Below the pieces are notes generated by a model. The model was given only the letters and a program-made list of their open reading frames with translations, searched no databases and was not told where the DNA came from. Positions 18,501-25,603 of a DNA stretch of 64,000 bases are shown here, in pieces; the stretch's first letter is position 1; every line of letters begins with the position of its first letter. Position numbers and translations under genes: made by a program. The DNA comes from Arthrobacter bambusae. GTDB lineage: Bacteria > Actinomycetota > Actinomycetes > Actinomycetales > Micrococcaceae. Location of the stretch: positions 1 to 64,000 of the forward strand of contig NZ_JAUSSZ010000015.1 of NCBI RefSeq assembly GCF_030812595.1, read 5' to 3'.

Positions 18501-20048
18501 GGCACCGTTTTTCAGGCGCAGAGCAGCGATTTCAGGTGTCGGTGTTTCCGGTGTGATCCGCAGTGAGAACTGGTCGATGGCGCGGGCTTTGACCTGCTCC
18601 AGGAGGGCCGGCGGGATTGGCAGTTCCCCGAGCCGTGAGCCGAGCCGGCGTCGGACCTCGGCATCAATGTGGTGTTCACCCCAGACGCCACGGCTGCGTT
18701 CCAGGGTGTGGATGACACCCTCTGCTTCCTGTGCCGGGTCGATCTCATCGGCGTGCGCGACCATCCATTGGGGGTTGTCCTGGTCGGCGTTTTCGCGGGC
18801 ATCGTGGCGGTGGGCGCGGGCTTTCTCCACGGCTGCGGGCCCGACCTCTACGCCGGGGATGCTGCCCAGTTCCTCGGTCCATTCCGCGACCAATGTTGCA
18901 AGTTGGCGCGCTTCCTTCTTGGCCGCGCGGGTATCCAAGGTCGCCTGCTGCGCGAGGGCGATCAGCTGCTTGGAATTGGGGGCGTACCCATGGTCCTCTG
19001 TGAAGTCCGCGACCAGCTGGTCCAGTACCGGTTTGATTCCCTCACGGCGGGAGGAGGCTGCCTCGATGGCGGCGACATCCACACCTGCAATCTCCACCAC
19101 CGGCCGGTCGCCACCGACTTTCCGTTCCACCAGTCCAACGCCAAGACGGGCGCAGATCTTCTCCATGACGGTGCGGTTGTAGTGCTCCGATGCGGCGACG
19201 TTGAACTGGTACAGGAGACGCCCGTCCAGGGATGACCATTTGCCGTCCGCGCCCAAGACTTTGTTCGAAACCACCACATGGTCGTGCAGCTGCGGGTCGC
19301 CATTACGTGAATCGTAGTGGCGGAATCTGGTGTAAATCAGGCCACCTTCAATGTCCTCCTGGCGCACGCCGTTTCGGCCGCGGCGGGTGAAGGTGGCTTC
19401 CCTCTCCAGATACTGCATGGTCTCTTCGATCGCCTCGTGATGGGCGGCCTCGATCTCTTTCCGGGCTTCTTCTCCACCGATTGCCCACAGAACCGAGGCC
19501 GATTTTGCCGGGGCAAAAACGAGGTCATAGCCGGCAACCGCCTGCGACCCGGGCTTCGTCTGAGCCGTCACGAAACGTCCAAGCTCCTCCTTGTCGGAAG
19601 GATTCCGGCCGTTGAGTTCGCGGAAGTATTGGGCCCCCTCTTTCATCCGGATCTGGCGCCGGGTGTCCGCGTCAGGCTCCCGGTGGTTCATCCTCTGGTA
19701 GTCACCCAGGGCACGGTCGACGCGGGCGCGCAGCTCGTTGTCTTTCTGTCTGTAGCGGGGGTAACGGGCGCCCAAACGGACGTCCGCCTTCGGGTCATCG
19801 GCAAGCATCTTCTCGGCGTCAGGGTGCAACCCCTCGCCAAACAGAGCGGCCATCTGACTCTCGGTAACCTCACCGGAAACACCCAAATGCGATAGGCCGG
19901 CCCCGCCCCACTGCCCGGGAGGGTTGCCGTCCACCGTGTAGTAATCGCCCAGTGAACGGTCGGCCGCGCGCAGCTCGTCCGCGCTGGCGACTTCACGTGT
20001 GTAGTACGTGTATCCATCGCCGGCACTGAGCTTGTGCACGGTCATCAT
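15573..20048 (-). CDS. traA: MobF-family conjugative relaxase/helicase (TraA-like)
   Basis: This 1491-aa protein nicks and unwinds plasmid DNA for transfer. The TrwC-type relaxase domain occupies about residues 1-380, with N-terminal tyrosines in GYTYYTREV (about 12-20) and the metal-binding histidine cluster HYDSRNGDPQLHDH (about 243-256). A RecD-like helicase follows, with Walker A VGVGPAGAGKTTAL (about 583-596), IIDEAGMVGTQMF, and GYAATIHRTQGITCDTTHAL near the end of the motor (about 905-925). The last 400 residues are charged and coiled-coil-like. It starts at ATG 20048 (or the next codon) and reads away from the oriT candidate. Confidence 0.93.
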   Translation of the reverse strand: MMTVHKLSAGDGYTYYTREVASADELRAADRSLGDYYTVDGNPPGQWGGAGLSHLGVSGEVTESQMAALFGEGLHPDAEKMLADDPKADVRLGARYPRYRQKDNELRARVDRALGDYQRMNHREPDADTRRQIRMKEGAQYFRELNGRNPSDKEELGRFVTAQTKPGSQAVAGYDLVFAPAKSASVLWAIGGEEARKEIEAAHHEAIEETMQYLEREATFTRRGRNGVRQEDIEGGLIYTRFRHYDSRNGDPQLHDHVVVSNKVLGADGKWSSLDGRLLYQFNVAASEHYNRTVMEKICARLGVGLVERKVGGDRPVVEIAGVDVAAIEAASSRREGIKPVLDQLVADFTEDHGYAPNSKQLIALAQQATLDTRAAKKEARQLATLVAEWTEELGSIPGVEVGPAAVEKARAHRHDARENADQDNPQWMVAHADEIDPAQEAEGVIHTLERSRGVWGEHHIDAEVRRRLGSRLGELPIPPALLEQVKARAIDQFSLRITPETPTPEIAALRLKNGASKYGKAHSTLYTSSGILHSEDRLLTAAQRVVIPAATTDSFNEALAKQDKTFDAGQLRMAKEFSCGDRLLIVGVGPAGAGKTTALKLAADTVREAGGRVIGLAPTAVAAAVMGTELGAKATTIDSFVLGHQTDSPQKVVPKPGDMIIIDEAGMVGTQMFAAAVTIADQYGAVIRALGDDQQLSAVGSGGALRLLKNTVGAVHLEDLHRFRNADGTANDAESTATLALREPPTAGQDDPWTFYRENRRVVGGDAETMTSQVFTAWQRDTDDGKHSVMMAYDNATVTELNARAQAYRLGNGSLKDGPAATLRDGLTARAGDIIVTRENNRRLATNRGKDFVKNNDVWTVREVHEDGAMTVRHDKHGGTITLPADYVRAKTMLGYAATIHRTQGITCDTTHALISSGLSRSLAYVAASRGRQANNLYGVVSEGETLEGVLESVAANHDGNLTAHEQMDAARAQTRSLPEMSEAYRDIDHQANELRMANVARRELGEGTAAPFIKSDAWGAIATHLRAAENDGFNIAHLLKDSVGEGAFEASDSPGAVLAWRVEDRLQRWRAQSVDPGHRPLQSLSDEALARLEHRSAVELRRAQEAARTPSTDAIDRATLLRGWKAENKDTPWQRRLHGHLSDDDLASRLAAVKQDARTDSTINDPAASRKARWLESSLQKELQLREQMHPEARADEAYERGAGTNYRREANASRTRTAAQLHRRIRAEIELRRQLPQPAAATPADDQLPAWMAPADVLTHPDTPALWQQELHTRRDLMATEVTRLGAQLVAEPPAWAAALGPVPSAPSRQEQWRLLAVEIATYRDTYRIPATETKPLPETHRGQGVGADLSARITAMHKYSAQTAKEPLAPADAALMAEAAQVEAVVKETPTPAEHVVDHLRETRGTETQLSPAQERAERMAALARKVRENRAKNQRADEDSRNPEAVKEALDQIKARRAQEQARREETRRGHDDPTPRQDRGPGIGR

Positions 20049-20468
20049 GGACCCAGCTTACCCGGCTAGGCACCTCACTTGTCGATGATGCATGAGGTGT
20101 GACAGATATTGGCGTTTCTTGTTTTGCAGCGCGGTGGACACGACGGAGGAGGTAGCCGGGCAGCAGAACAAGAAACGGTAAGATCGGGCCATCAAGGTTT
20201 TGATGCGGTTCTGCACATGAGAATGGGCGGTGGGTAACACGCTTTTCCGTTATCCACGGTCCGTTCGATTGTGTAGAACCGTCGCCCCGTTTGTCCCCGG
20301 GTGGGCGGAGGAGAGACCGAGTCCATCTCGGAGCCGTCCACGTGGGGTCACGGCGGGGCAAGGCCAGCCCGAGCGTAAGCGAGGACCGTTGCGGCGAACG
20401 CCGCCGGTCGTGGACCCGAACCGGCGCTAGCCGTTAGGTCCACAACGAACCTGGAGGGGGATCCATCG
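20049..20468. other. Candidate oriT region between relaxase and accessory gene
   Basis: These 420 bp lie between the divergent relaxase and coiled-coil genes and hold no convincing gene. They contain a CACCTCA/TGAGGTG dyad near 20069-20096, the long inverted repeat at 20113-20177, and G/C-rich imperfect hairpins around 20370-20440. Position next to a MobF relaxase plus inverted repeats fits an origin of transfer. The exact nick site cannot be assigned from sequence alone. Confidence 0.6.
20113..20177. repeat. 15-bp inverted repeat in the oriT candidate
   Basis: CGTTTCTTGTTTTGC (20113-20127) and GCAGAACAAGAAACG (20163-20177) pair with a single mismatch across a 35-nt spacer. The A/T-rich arms stand out in a G/C-rich region. 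Relaxase hairpins at oriT are usually of this size. Confidence 0.7.
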
Positions 20469-20891
20469 ATGGCAGCGCAACGAAAATCCGCACAGCAAAT
20501 AGCAGCTCGTGAGAAGGCCAGGGCGAAGGCCCGGGAACTGACTGAACGTCATGAAAAGTTGATCGAACTGGCGGCAGAGTTCTTCGAGCAACAGGCTCAG
20601 GCTGAATCCATTCTAGAAGATGCCAGGAAGAAGGCCGCCGAACTTTTGGCGAAGGCGGAAGCAGATGCGCGGGACGCTATCCGAAGTGCCGCGGTGACGG
20701 TCCAGGCGATGCTGGATTCCGGAGAATCACGGTCCGCAGTCGCTGCGCGCTTGGGCGTGAGCTCCGCTGAGCTAAAGCGAATTACTTCGGAGGCCCCCAC
20801 TGACGATAAGGGTGCGGACAACAAGTCTTTTAATCCGGTTCGTGACGACGACTCCGATCAGTCCGAACAGATGGAAGCTCCTGCGGCCTAG
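20469..20891 (+). CDS. Coiled-coil DNA-binding protein, probable relaxosome accessory factor
   Basis: The 140-aa protein has a strong ribosome site (GGAGGGGG at 20453-20460) and a long charged coiled coil (about residues 5-75, rich in Ala/Glu/Lys/Arg). A helix-turn-helix-like segment follows (SRSAVAARLGVSSAELKRIT, about 89-108), then an acidic tail. It is divergent from the relaxase across the oriT candidate, and a strong terminator follows directly. This is the place where relaxosome accessory proteins such as MobC or TraJ types are found, but the family itself was not recognised. Confidence 0.75.
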   Translation: MAAQRKSAQQIAAREKARAKARELTERHEKLIELAAEFFEQQAQAESILEDARKKAAELLAKAEADARDAIRSAAVTVQAMLDSGESRSAVAARLGVSSAELKRITSEAPTDDKGADNKSFNPVRDDDSDQSEQMEAPAA

Positions 20892-20919
20892 CCGCCAGCA
20901 GCGCACGAAAGCAGCGAAG

Positions 20920-20941
20920 CCCCCGGCCAGCAGGCCGGGGG
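20920..20941 (+). terminator. Strong Rho-independent terminator
   Basis: CCCCCGGCC (20920-20928), loop AGCA, GGCCGGGGG (20933-20941), then TTTCT. It separates the coiled-coil gene from the convergent HNH gene. Confidence 0.9.
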
Positions 20942-20954
20942 TTTCTGCGTGTGT

Positions 20955-21431
20955 CTAGAAAAGGGTTGGGGCGTCCGGATCCGCGCCGGCCAGGATCGCG
21001 CGCACCCTCTCTTCCCGGCTCCATCCGTGCGCGCGCACCTCGTCACGCAGGGCCCGGGACTGCTGTGCGAAATGCCTGCGTGCTAAACCGCGCCAACGGA
21101 AGTTTGATCCGTTGGTATCCCGGTTTTTGGCAAGGCGATCGAGCATGTTCATACGGGCATCGCCGACCCGGAGATGTGTATCCCGGTCGGCGGTTGCGCG
21201 CACACAAATGGGTACGTCGCAGTCGTGCATCAATGCACCAAATCCGTCGAGGTCAACGCCATAGGCGAGATGGAAGGCAAAGCGGTGGGGGCGCACGGCT
21301 TGGGTTTTCCCGTCCTGGTTTAGCGTGAATCGACCGTAGCCGTCATCGGAGACCGCGCCTGTCCAAAGCCAGCAGTCTCCTGGGGCCGGACCCTTGGCGA
21401 CTTTTGTCCAAAATCGCTCGGCCACGTCCAC
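20955..21431 (-). CDS. HNH endonuclease-like protein
   Basis: The 158-aa protein resembles phage and plasmid HNH proteins: ERFWTKV at the N-terminus, CWLWTGAVSDDGYGRF (about residues 20-35), PHRFAFHLAYG (about 48-58) and the HNH core with LMHDCDVPICV and THLRVGDARMNMLDR (about 67-98). Such proteins nick or cut DNA and are common in mobile elements. It is the last gene of the leftward small-gene run and starts at GTG 21431, 3 bp after the previous gene stops. Confidence 0.75.
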   Translation of the reverse strand: MDVAERFWTKVAKGPAPGDCWLWTGAVSDDGYGRFTLNQDGKTQAVRPHRFAFHLAYGVDLDGFGALMHDCDVPICVRATADRDTHLRVGDARMNMLDRLAKNRDTNGSNFRWRGLARRHFAQQSRALRDEVRAHGWSREERVRAILAGADPDAPTLF

Positions 21432-21434
21432 GAC

Positions 21435-21722
21435 TTATTCGATTCTCTTTTGGAAAGAAACCATCAGTAGGGCTGAAGCGACATAGCGGGTTCCCTGGTC
21501 ATCACGTCGACCGAACAGGGGGGTCCATCTATGCGGTGCCGAAGGTACAGGCGTCACCGTGTGGGATGCCGGCTCAACTGTCCAAAGCTGCTCGCCGGCC
21601 TGTTCAAAGATCGTCACCAGGTCATTCAGGCTCTTATCGAGCCGTTGGGCGAGCTGGCGGACAGAAGCATCTACCGAAGGCTGCGGGTCGCTGACCGCAT
21701 ACACGGTTTCGATTCGGCTCAT
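21435..21722 (-). CDS. Hypothetical protein, 95 aa
   Basis: It is not recognised. The first half is helical and acidic (DASVRQLAQRLDKSLNDLV, possibly coiled coil); the second half is Pro/Trp-rich. Its start overlaps the stop of the membrane-protein gene by 4 nt, which supports it as a real gene in the operon. Confidence 0.6.
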   Translation of the reverse strand: MSRIETVYAVSDPQPSVDASVRQLAQRLDKSLNDLVTIFEQAGEQLWTVEPASHTVTPVPSAPHRWTPLFGRRDDQGTRYVASALLMVSFQKRIE

Positions 21723-21955
21723 TGCTTCCTTCTGCCTAGAAATTTCGGTCCCGGGATGCCGAAAAGGGTGCTCAAGAAAATGAGAACCAGCCAGCTGACT
21801 GCGCCGAGGCCCAGCATGGCAGCGGCATTGCCAGCAGACGAAGGATCAGCGTGCGAGACGGCATGGCCGATGGCCTGGGCAGCCAGGATCACGTAGATGC
21901 CGGCGCACACCCATCCTGCTGCTGCCAGGCTAAACCCGATAATCAGGCGTCTCAC
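21719..21955 (-). CDS. Small membrane protein with two transmembrane segments
   Basis: The 78-aa protein has two hydrophobic helices (about residues 4-30, ending AAQAIGHAV, and about 42-65, AMLGLGAVSWLVLIFLSTLF) and a basic C-terminus. GTG 21955 is chosen because the longer frame upstream would overlap the HTH gene and looks non-coding. The function is unknown. It lies in a tightly packed leftward operon. Confidence 0.55.
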   Translation of the reverse strand: MRRLIIGFSLAAAGWVCAGIYVILAAQAIGHAVSHADPSSAGNAAAMLGLGAVSWLVLIFLSTLFGIPGPKFLGRRKQ

Positions 21956-21974
21956 ACACTCGCCCCGGCTCCCA

Positions 21975-22262
21975 CTACTGCTCCTCCTCGACTTCAGCTG
22001 CGGGCAGTTGCCCGGCGGCGATATGTGCGGCAGTGTTCTCGTAGACGGCATCGATGTACGCGCTCAGGTCATCCTGGCGGATGCGCCAAATGCCCCTCGG
22101 GCCAAACTGTGCGCCCCTTAAATCACCACTTCTGAGCAGCGCGTAGACCATCGGTTTTCCAAGGTTCAGGATCCCCTGGACGTCGTCAATCGTCAGCATC
22201 TTCGGGAACGGCAGAGACGCACGGGCCCCCGCGTTGTCTACGTCTTCAGTCCACAGAGCCAT
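21975..22262 (-). CDS. Excisionase-type helix-turn-helix protein
   Basis: The 95-aa protein carries a MerR/excisionase-like winged HTH (KMLTIDDVQGILNLGKPMVYALLRSG...RIRQDDLSAYID, about residues 21-70). It probably binds DNA as a small regulator or recombination factor. It is separated from the upstream gene by 2 bp. Confidence 0.75.
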   Translation of the reverse strand: MALWTEDVDNAGARASLPFPKMLTIDDVQGILNLGKPMVYALLRSGDLRGAQFGPRGIWRIRQDDLSAYIDAVYENTAAHIAAGQLPAAEVEEEQ

Positions 22263-22264
22263 AG

Positions 22265-22531
22265 CTACTTTCCTTCGTCCCGCTGCCGCATCTCAGCCAT
22301 CGTCCGCTGCCCCCGCCGCAGCTCGCCTGCCGGCACCGGAGGCCAGGGCTTCCCGCCGTTGTACTTCCGCTGCCGACGCCGCACCTCGCGCATGGTCGCC
22401 TGGACAATGAGGTCCGAAACGCTCGCTTCCCCCTCGGCCGCACCGGTCTCCAGGAATGCGGCCCGCACCTGCCCGGCCTGTTCCTCGGTGTAGTACGGCG
22501 TGAACGCCGGCACCTTCTTCGGTTTCACCAT
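22265..22531 (-). CDS. Small ribbon-helix-helix-like DNA-binding protein
   Basis: The 88-aa protein has the pattern of the C-terminal dimer/DNA-binding part of small actinobacterial partition proteins: EASVSDLIVQATMREVRRRQ followed by KYNGGKPWPP (about residues 35-65). It is very basic. It may regulate this operon or assist partition; no ParA is adjacent. Confidence 0.6.
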   Translation of the reverse strand: MVKPKKVPAFTPYYTEEQAGQVRAAFLETGAAEGEASVSDLIVQATMREVRRRQRKYNGGKPWPPVPAGELRRGQRTMAEMRQRDEGK

Positions 22532-22545
22532 CAGCTCACCTTGGC

Positions 22546-22995
22546 TTAGACGGCGCGCAGCGCCCGCGGCCAGGGGTGGAGACTGTCCAGTAAGCCCTTC
22601 CCCCTGGTTACCGTGCCGTCCTCGTGGACACGGATATCGGCGTGCTGGTGGCTGCCGCCGGCGTGTGCGATCGCCGCCAGGACAAGGTCCAGGTTCTCAC
22701 GGTCCAGGCCCGGCACAACGTCACCCAGAACCACGGGCACATCTTCAGCCAAAGAAGCCGCCAGCATCAGGAAGCGGCGCTCCCCACCCGACAGCGGGCC
22801 AACCTCGTCAGGAATGGCCGCGAAGTCGATCCATGCGCTCACCTGGCTGGGGCCTTCGGGCTCGGTGCTCGTATGGATCCAAGGATTTCCCGGCGCAGCG
22901 AACTTCCCTCCGAAGGCCTTCAACAGCAGCTCCGTAGCTGCCTCTGTGGTGTACATGCCTCGCGCCCAGGCGCGGAGGTCATCTGCGTGCGTCAT
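22546..22995 (-). CDS. Hypothetical protein, 149 aa
   Basis: ATG 22995 is chosen because AAAGGA lies 7 nt upstream; a longer frame reaches 23154 but looks like non-coding overlap with the next gene. The product is acidic, with DVVPGLDRENLDLVLAAIAH (about residues 92-111) and a C-terminal VHEDGTVTRGKGLLDSL. I do not recognise the family. It lies inside the small-gene operon between the ssb and HTH genes. Confidence 0.65.
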   Translation of the reverse strand: MTHADDLRAWARGMYTTEAATELLLKAFGGKFAAPGNPWIHTSTEPEGPSQVSAWIDFAAIPDEVGPLSGGERRFLMLAASLAEDVPVVLGDVVPGLDRENLDLVLAAIAHAGGSHQHADIRVHEDGTVTRGKGLLDSLHPWPRALRAV

Positions 22996-23023
22996 CGTCG
23001 TGTCCTTTGTTCGTGGTCTTGGG

Positions 23024-23224
23024 TTAGTAGCCGGCCCTGGCGGCCCGGTCGAGAGCGGCTTTCGCATCGCGGATGGCGCGGCGCGCGTCCCGCAGGGCGT
23101 CTGCCTGCTCGCCGTTCGGGCCAGCTCCGGGACGCCAGTCCGAACGGAGTTCATCTTCGACGTCGCCCAGAAGTGCGAACGCCCGGGAACGCATGTCTTC
23201 GAAGGTGGGCAGATTTTCGGCCAT
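23024..23224 (-). CDS. Hypothetical helical protein, 66 aa
   Basis: Start ATG 23224 has AGGA at a good distance. The C-terminal half is a basic amphipathic helix (DALRDARRAIRDAKAALDRAARA). No known family was recognised. It may bind DNA or a partner in the operon. Confidence 0.55.
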   Translation of the reverse strand: MAENLPTFEDMRSRAFALLGDVEDELRSDWRPGAGPNGEQADALRDARRAIRDAKAALDRAARAGY

Positions 23225-23302
23225 TGCGGATCCTGTCATCTAAGGGATGCGTCGGTGCCTGTCGGGGCCAGCGTATCGGCTGTCCCCGACAGTTGTACTG
23301 CT

Positions 23303-23818
23303 TTAAAACGGGGGTTCGGAGTCGGGTCCGCCTCCCCATCCGCCGGCGGCGTTACTGGTCGCCGGCACCGCCCAGGGATCATCCTGCGGCCCGGCCTGCT
23401 GCGGGGTGTTACCGTTGCCCTGGACGCCGTTCCCCTGGACGCTTTGGGTGCCGCGCTGGGTGCGGTTGACCTTCGCGTTGGCGTAGCGGAGTGAGGGTCC
23501 GATCTCGTCTACCTCAAGCTCTACTACGGTGCGCTTCTCGCCTTCCTTGGTTTCGTAGGAGCGGGACTTCAGCCGGCCAGTTACGATGACGCGCGTGCCC
23601 TTGGTCAGGGACTCGGCCACGTTCTCAGCAGCTTCCCGCCACACACTGGCGCGGAGGAAAAGAGTCTCCCCGTCCTTCCACTCGTTGGACTGGCGGTCGA
23701 ACGTCCTGGGCGTGGAAGCGATGGTGAAGTTCGCGACCGCGGATCCCGACGGCGTAAAGCGGAGTTCGGGATCAGAAGTTAAGTTTCCGATGACGGTAAT
23801 GGTGGTTTCGCCGGCCAT
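23303..23818 (-). CDS. ssb: Single-stranded DNA-binding protein
   Basis: The 171-aa product has an OB-fold (about residues 1-110) with [40 protein letters not shown] and the [16 protein letters not shown] segment. A Gly/Gln/Asn-rich linker and the acidic tip GGPDSEPPF follow, the usual tail that recruits repair proteins. ATG 23818 has AAAGGA 7 nt upstream and is a clear start. Plasmid SSBs protect the single strand that enters during conjugation. The same frame stays open upstream for a further 123 codons, see the next entry. Confidence 0.95.
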   Translation of the reverse strand: MAGETTITVIGNLTSDPELRFTPSGSAVANFTIASTPRTFDRQSNEWKDGETLFLRASVWREAAENVAESLTKGTRVIVTGRLKSRSYETKEGEKRTVVELEVDEIGPSLRYANAKVNRTQRGTQSVQGNGVQGNGNTPQQAGPQDDPWAVPATSNAAGGWGGGPDSEPPF

Positions 23819-24187
23819 GATGGTTCCTTTTCCTCGCGTGCTGGTGATGTTCTCGGTCTCTGCTGTGGGTTCGGCCTGACTCGGTTCGTCGCGGGTGAGG
23901 TCGTTGGGCTGGTACTGGTTCGCAGTGTGTTCATCCCATAGGCCTCCCTTCCCGAGTTGGCGGCGGCAGATGGTCTCAAAGAATCGGTCATCCCCTGCGT
24001 CGCCCGGGATGGCATAGCCCTCGTACAGGTATTCGCTGAGCGGTTCCACGATCGCGGGTTCCACACGGTAGGGGTCCACAACCTCAACGGGAATCCTGCC
24101 GCTGGGGTTGACCTGCTTGAACAGGTCCACCTCCAACGGGATCCGCGGGTGGAGGTTGAACCCCACGACCGGGCGCATTCTCTCCAT
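23303..24187 (-). CDS. Possible longer SSB product with a 123-residue N-terminal extension
   Basis: From ATG 24187 (GAGGA just upstream) the frame runs without a stop into ssb. The extra part shows strong third-position G/C bias and protein-like sequence ([56 protein letters not shown]), so it appears truly coding. Two products from one frame, or a fusion, are possible. The extension belongs to no family I recognise. Confidence 0.5.
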   Translation of the reverse strand: MERMRPVVGFNLHPRIPLEVDLFKQVNPSGRIPVEVVDPYRVEPAIVEPLSEYLYEGYAIPGDAGDDRFFETICRRQLGKGGLWDEHTANQYQPNDLTRDEPSQAEPTAETENITSTRGKGTIMAGETTITVIGNLTSDPELRFTPSGSAVANFTIASTPRTFDRQSNEWKDGETLFLRASVWREAAENVAESLTKGTRVIVTGRLKSRSYETKEGEKRTVVELEVDEIGPSLRYANAKVNRTQRGTQSVQGNGVQGNGNTPQQAGPQDDPWAVPATSNAAGGWGGGPDSEPPF

Positions 24188-24268
24188 GGTCCTCACGCTC
24201 GTTGGTTTCGTATTGGCGGGTACTGGGCACCCGGTCACCCCCTCGGGCTGGGGGTGACCGGGTGAGGG

Positions 24269-24577
24269 CTAAGAACCGGCTGGATCGGCCTCTGCCATAA
24301 GGTCCTCCATTTCAAGGACGTGGCTGCGGTGGCGGATGCGTGCGTCGTAGACCTCAGTGAGCATCGCCCGGTTGGGCATCTCGTAGGACGGCTCGTCGGG
24401 GGTGTCGCCAGGCAGGATGGTCCAGGCGTCGTAGAAGCGTTGTTCCGCGCCCCCGTTGGGTTCTTCCAGGAAAGCCATCGCGTAGGCGGCGCCGAGGAGT
24501 TCGGGATCCTGCCGGTGCTCGTCCTGGACGTCATGGCGGTCGAAGATCGCGGTGATGGTGTCGGTGCTGATGCTCAT
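24269..24577 (-). CDS. Hypothetical acidic protein, 102 aa
   Basis: The start overlaps the stop of the glutaredoxin-like gene by 4 nt, which supports co-translation. The sequence is acidic and helical (FDRHDVQDEHRQDPELLGAA; MLTEVYDARIRHRSHVLEME). No family was recognised. It could be a small regulatory or anti-defence protein, judged only from its place near oriT. Confidence 0.6.
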   Translation of the reverse strand: MSISTDTITAIFDRHDVQDEHRQDPELLGAAYAMAFLEEPNGGAEQRFYDAWTILPGDTPDEPSYEMPNRAMLTEVYDARIRHRSHVLEMEDLMAEADPAGS

Positions 24578-24855
24578 ACGGTGGCCCCTTCCCGGGCGTG
24601 GTGTTTCATGGAGGCGGTGACAAGTTTGTCGCGGCGCAGGCCCGACCAGCGGTCCTGGTCATCGGCGTTGTTCACGACCACGGGCGCCTGGGAGTAGCCC
24701 AGCTCGGCGGTGATGTACTCCAGCGCTGCCGGCACTTCGGTGATGTCCACGACCGTGTAAGTGATGCCTCTGGAGTCGAAGTAGTCCTTCGTCTTCTCGC
24801 AGTTGTGGCAGTCGGGCTTGGTGTAGACCGTGTAGGCGGTTGGTGAAGCAGTCAT
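24574..24855 (-). CDS. Glutaredoxin/NrdH-like redox protein
   Basis: The 93-aa protein has the thioredoxin fold start TVYTKPDCHNCEKTKDYF with the redox pair Cys16-His-Asn-Cys19, and the cis-Pro region QAPVVV (about residues 58-63) followed by WSGLRRDKL, typical of NrdH redoxins. NrdH supplies electrons to class Ib ribonucleotide reductase, which is not in the window. ATG 24855 is chosen with AGGTG upstream; a non-ATG start at 24879 is less likely. It is the first gene of the leftward run. Confidence 0.85.
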   Translation of the reverse strand: MTASPTAYTVYTKPDCHNCEKTKDYFDSRGITYTVVDITEVPAALEYITAELGYSQAPVVVNNADDQDRWSGLRRDKLVTASMKHHAREGATV

Positions 24856-25323
24856 TTTCAGCACCTGGTTTCGTATCAAAAAAGTTTCGTTCGTCTGGGT
24901 GACTTGCTACCTCAATTCTATCAATCATTCAACTGAAAGAATAGGGGTTTTACCGCTTATTTCAGGGGTTTTCCTTAACATATCTACCCGCATACTAGCT
25001 GTAATTCATTGCAAGGAAATTTCGGTCCATTTGTCGATTTCAGAAGCTGACTGCACCGATTGTCAGAAGTCCTCTGCACAGCTTCGGGAACCACGGGGCG
25101 GAAGGTTGGTGACGCCGCCGGCAACTGTGGTCATCCCCGCCGGTTCCTCCAGCGGCAGCCCCCTTGCGCCGTGGAAGACTCCGGTCAGGTTCGGTGACGT
25201 GCAGGTCGTGGGTGGAATGTGGGAGTGGATGGGTGTCGTCCCGGCTGAAAGAAGCTCGCCCCAGGCTGAGGGGTCCCGGATTCTCAAAGTCTTGGTCCAT
25301 GGGGATGGTTCCCGGTTAACCCG

Positions 25324-25353
25324 GAAAGGAGCCGGCGTGTGCCGGCTCCTTTC
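25324..25353 (+). terminator. Strong hairpin terminator
   Basis: GAAAGGAGCCGGC (25324-25336), loop GTGT, GCCGGCTCCTTTC (25341-25353), then GGGTTTCTC. The A-rich left arm lets it also work on the minus strand. Confidence 0.75.
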
Positions 25354-25467
25354 GGGTTTCTCTGCAAGAAATCTATGGTCAGTCTAACTGATGTAGTGGC
25401 AGCGCGCGTGCTCAGCGTCGTTGCTGCAGCGCGGCTGTTGTCCTGGGATTCTGGGTGGTGCGCTGAC

Positions 25468-25522
25468 GGCGGTCCGCCGCTGGTGAGTGGTTGCTGTGGT
25501 TAGCCCTGGGCGGCGGACCGCC
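25468..25522. repeat. 13-bp perfect inverted repeat
   Basis: GGCGGTCCGCCGC (25468-25480) and GCGGCGGACCGCC (25510-25522) are perfect inverted copies across 29 nt. Each arm itself contains the small palindrome GGCGGTCCGCC, so it may be a protein-binding site rather than a terminator. Confidence 0.6.
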
Positions 25523-25567
25523 CGACTTCTGGAAGGTTCTGTCCCCGCCTGTGGTGATTGGCTGGGG

Positions 25568-25598
25568 CCTTGCCGGGCGGTGGGTCCGCCCGGCAAGG
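25568..25598 (-). terminator. Hairpin just after the parB stop
   Basis: CCTTGCCGGGCGG (25568-25580) and CCGCCCGGCAAGG (25586-25598) pair perfectly around TGGGT. It begins 6 bp past the parB stop on the minus strand. Confidence 0.7.
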
Positions 25599-25603
25599 GG
25601 TCT

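Larger units (their letters stand above)
24856..25603. other. Long intergenic region with an A/T-rich promoter zone and hairpins
   Basis: These 748 bp hold no convincing gene. Bases 24900-25060 are markedly A/T-rich for this window and probably carry the promoter of the leftward small-gene operon. The right half contains three strong inverted repeats (25324-25353, 25468-25522, 25568-25598). An open frame on the + strand at 24899-25387 has no protein-like features and was not accepted. Confidence 0.6.

Noticed and set aside
24899-25387. 162-codon frame on the + strand between the glutaredoxin-like gene and parB
   Set aside because: It crosses an A/T-rich promoter zone and a terminator hairpin, and shows no codon bias or known motif.
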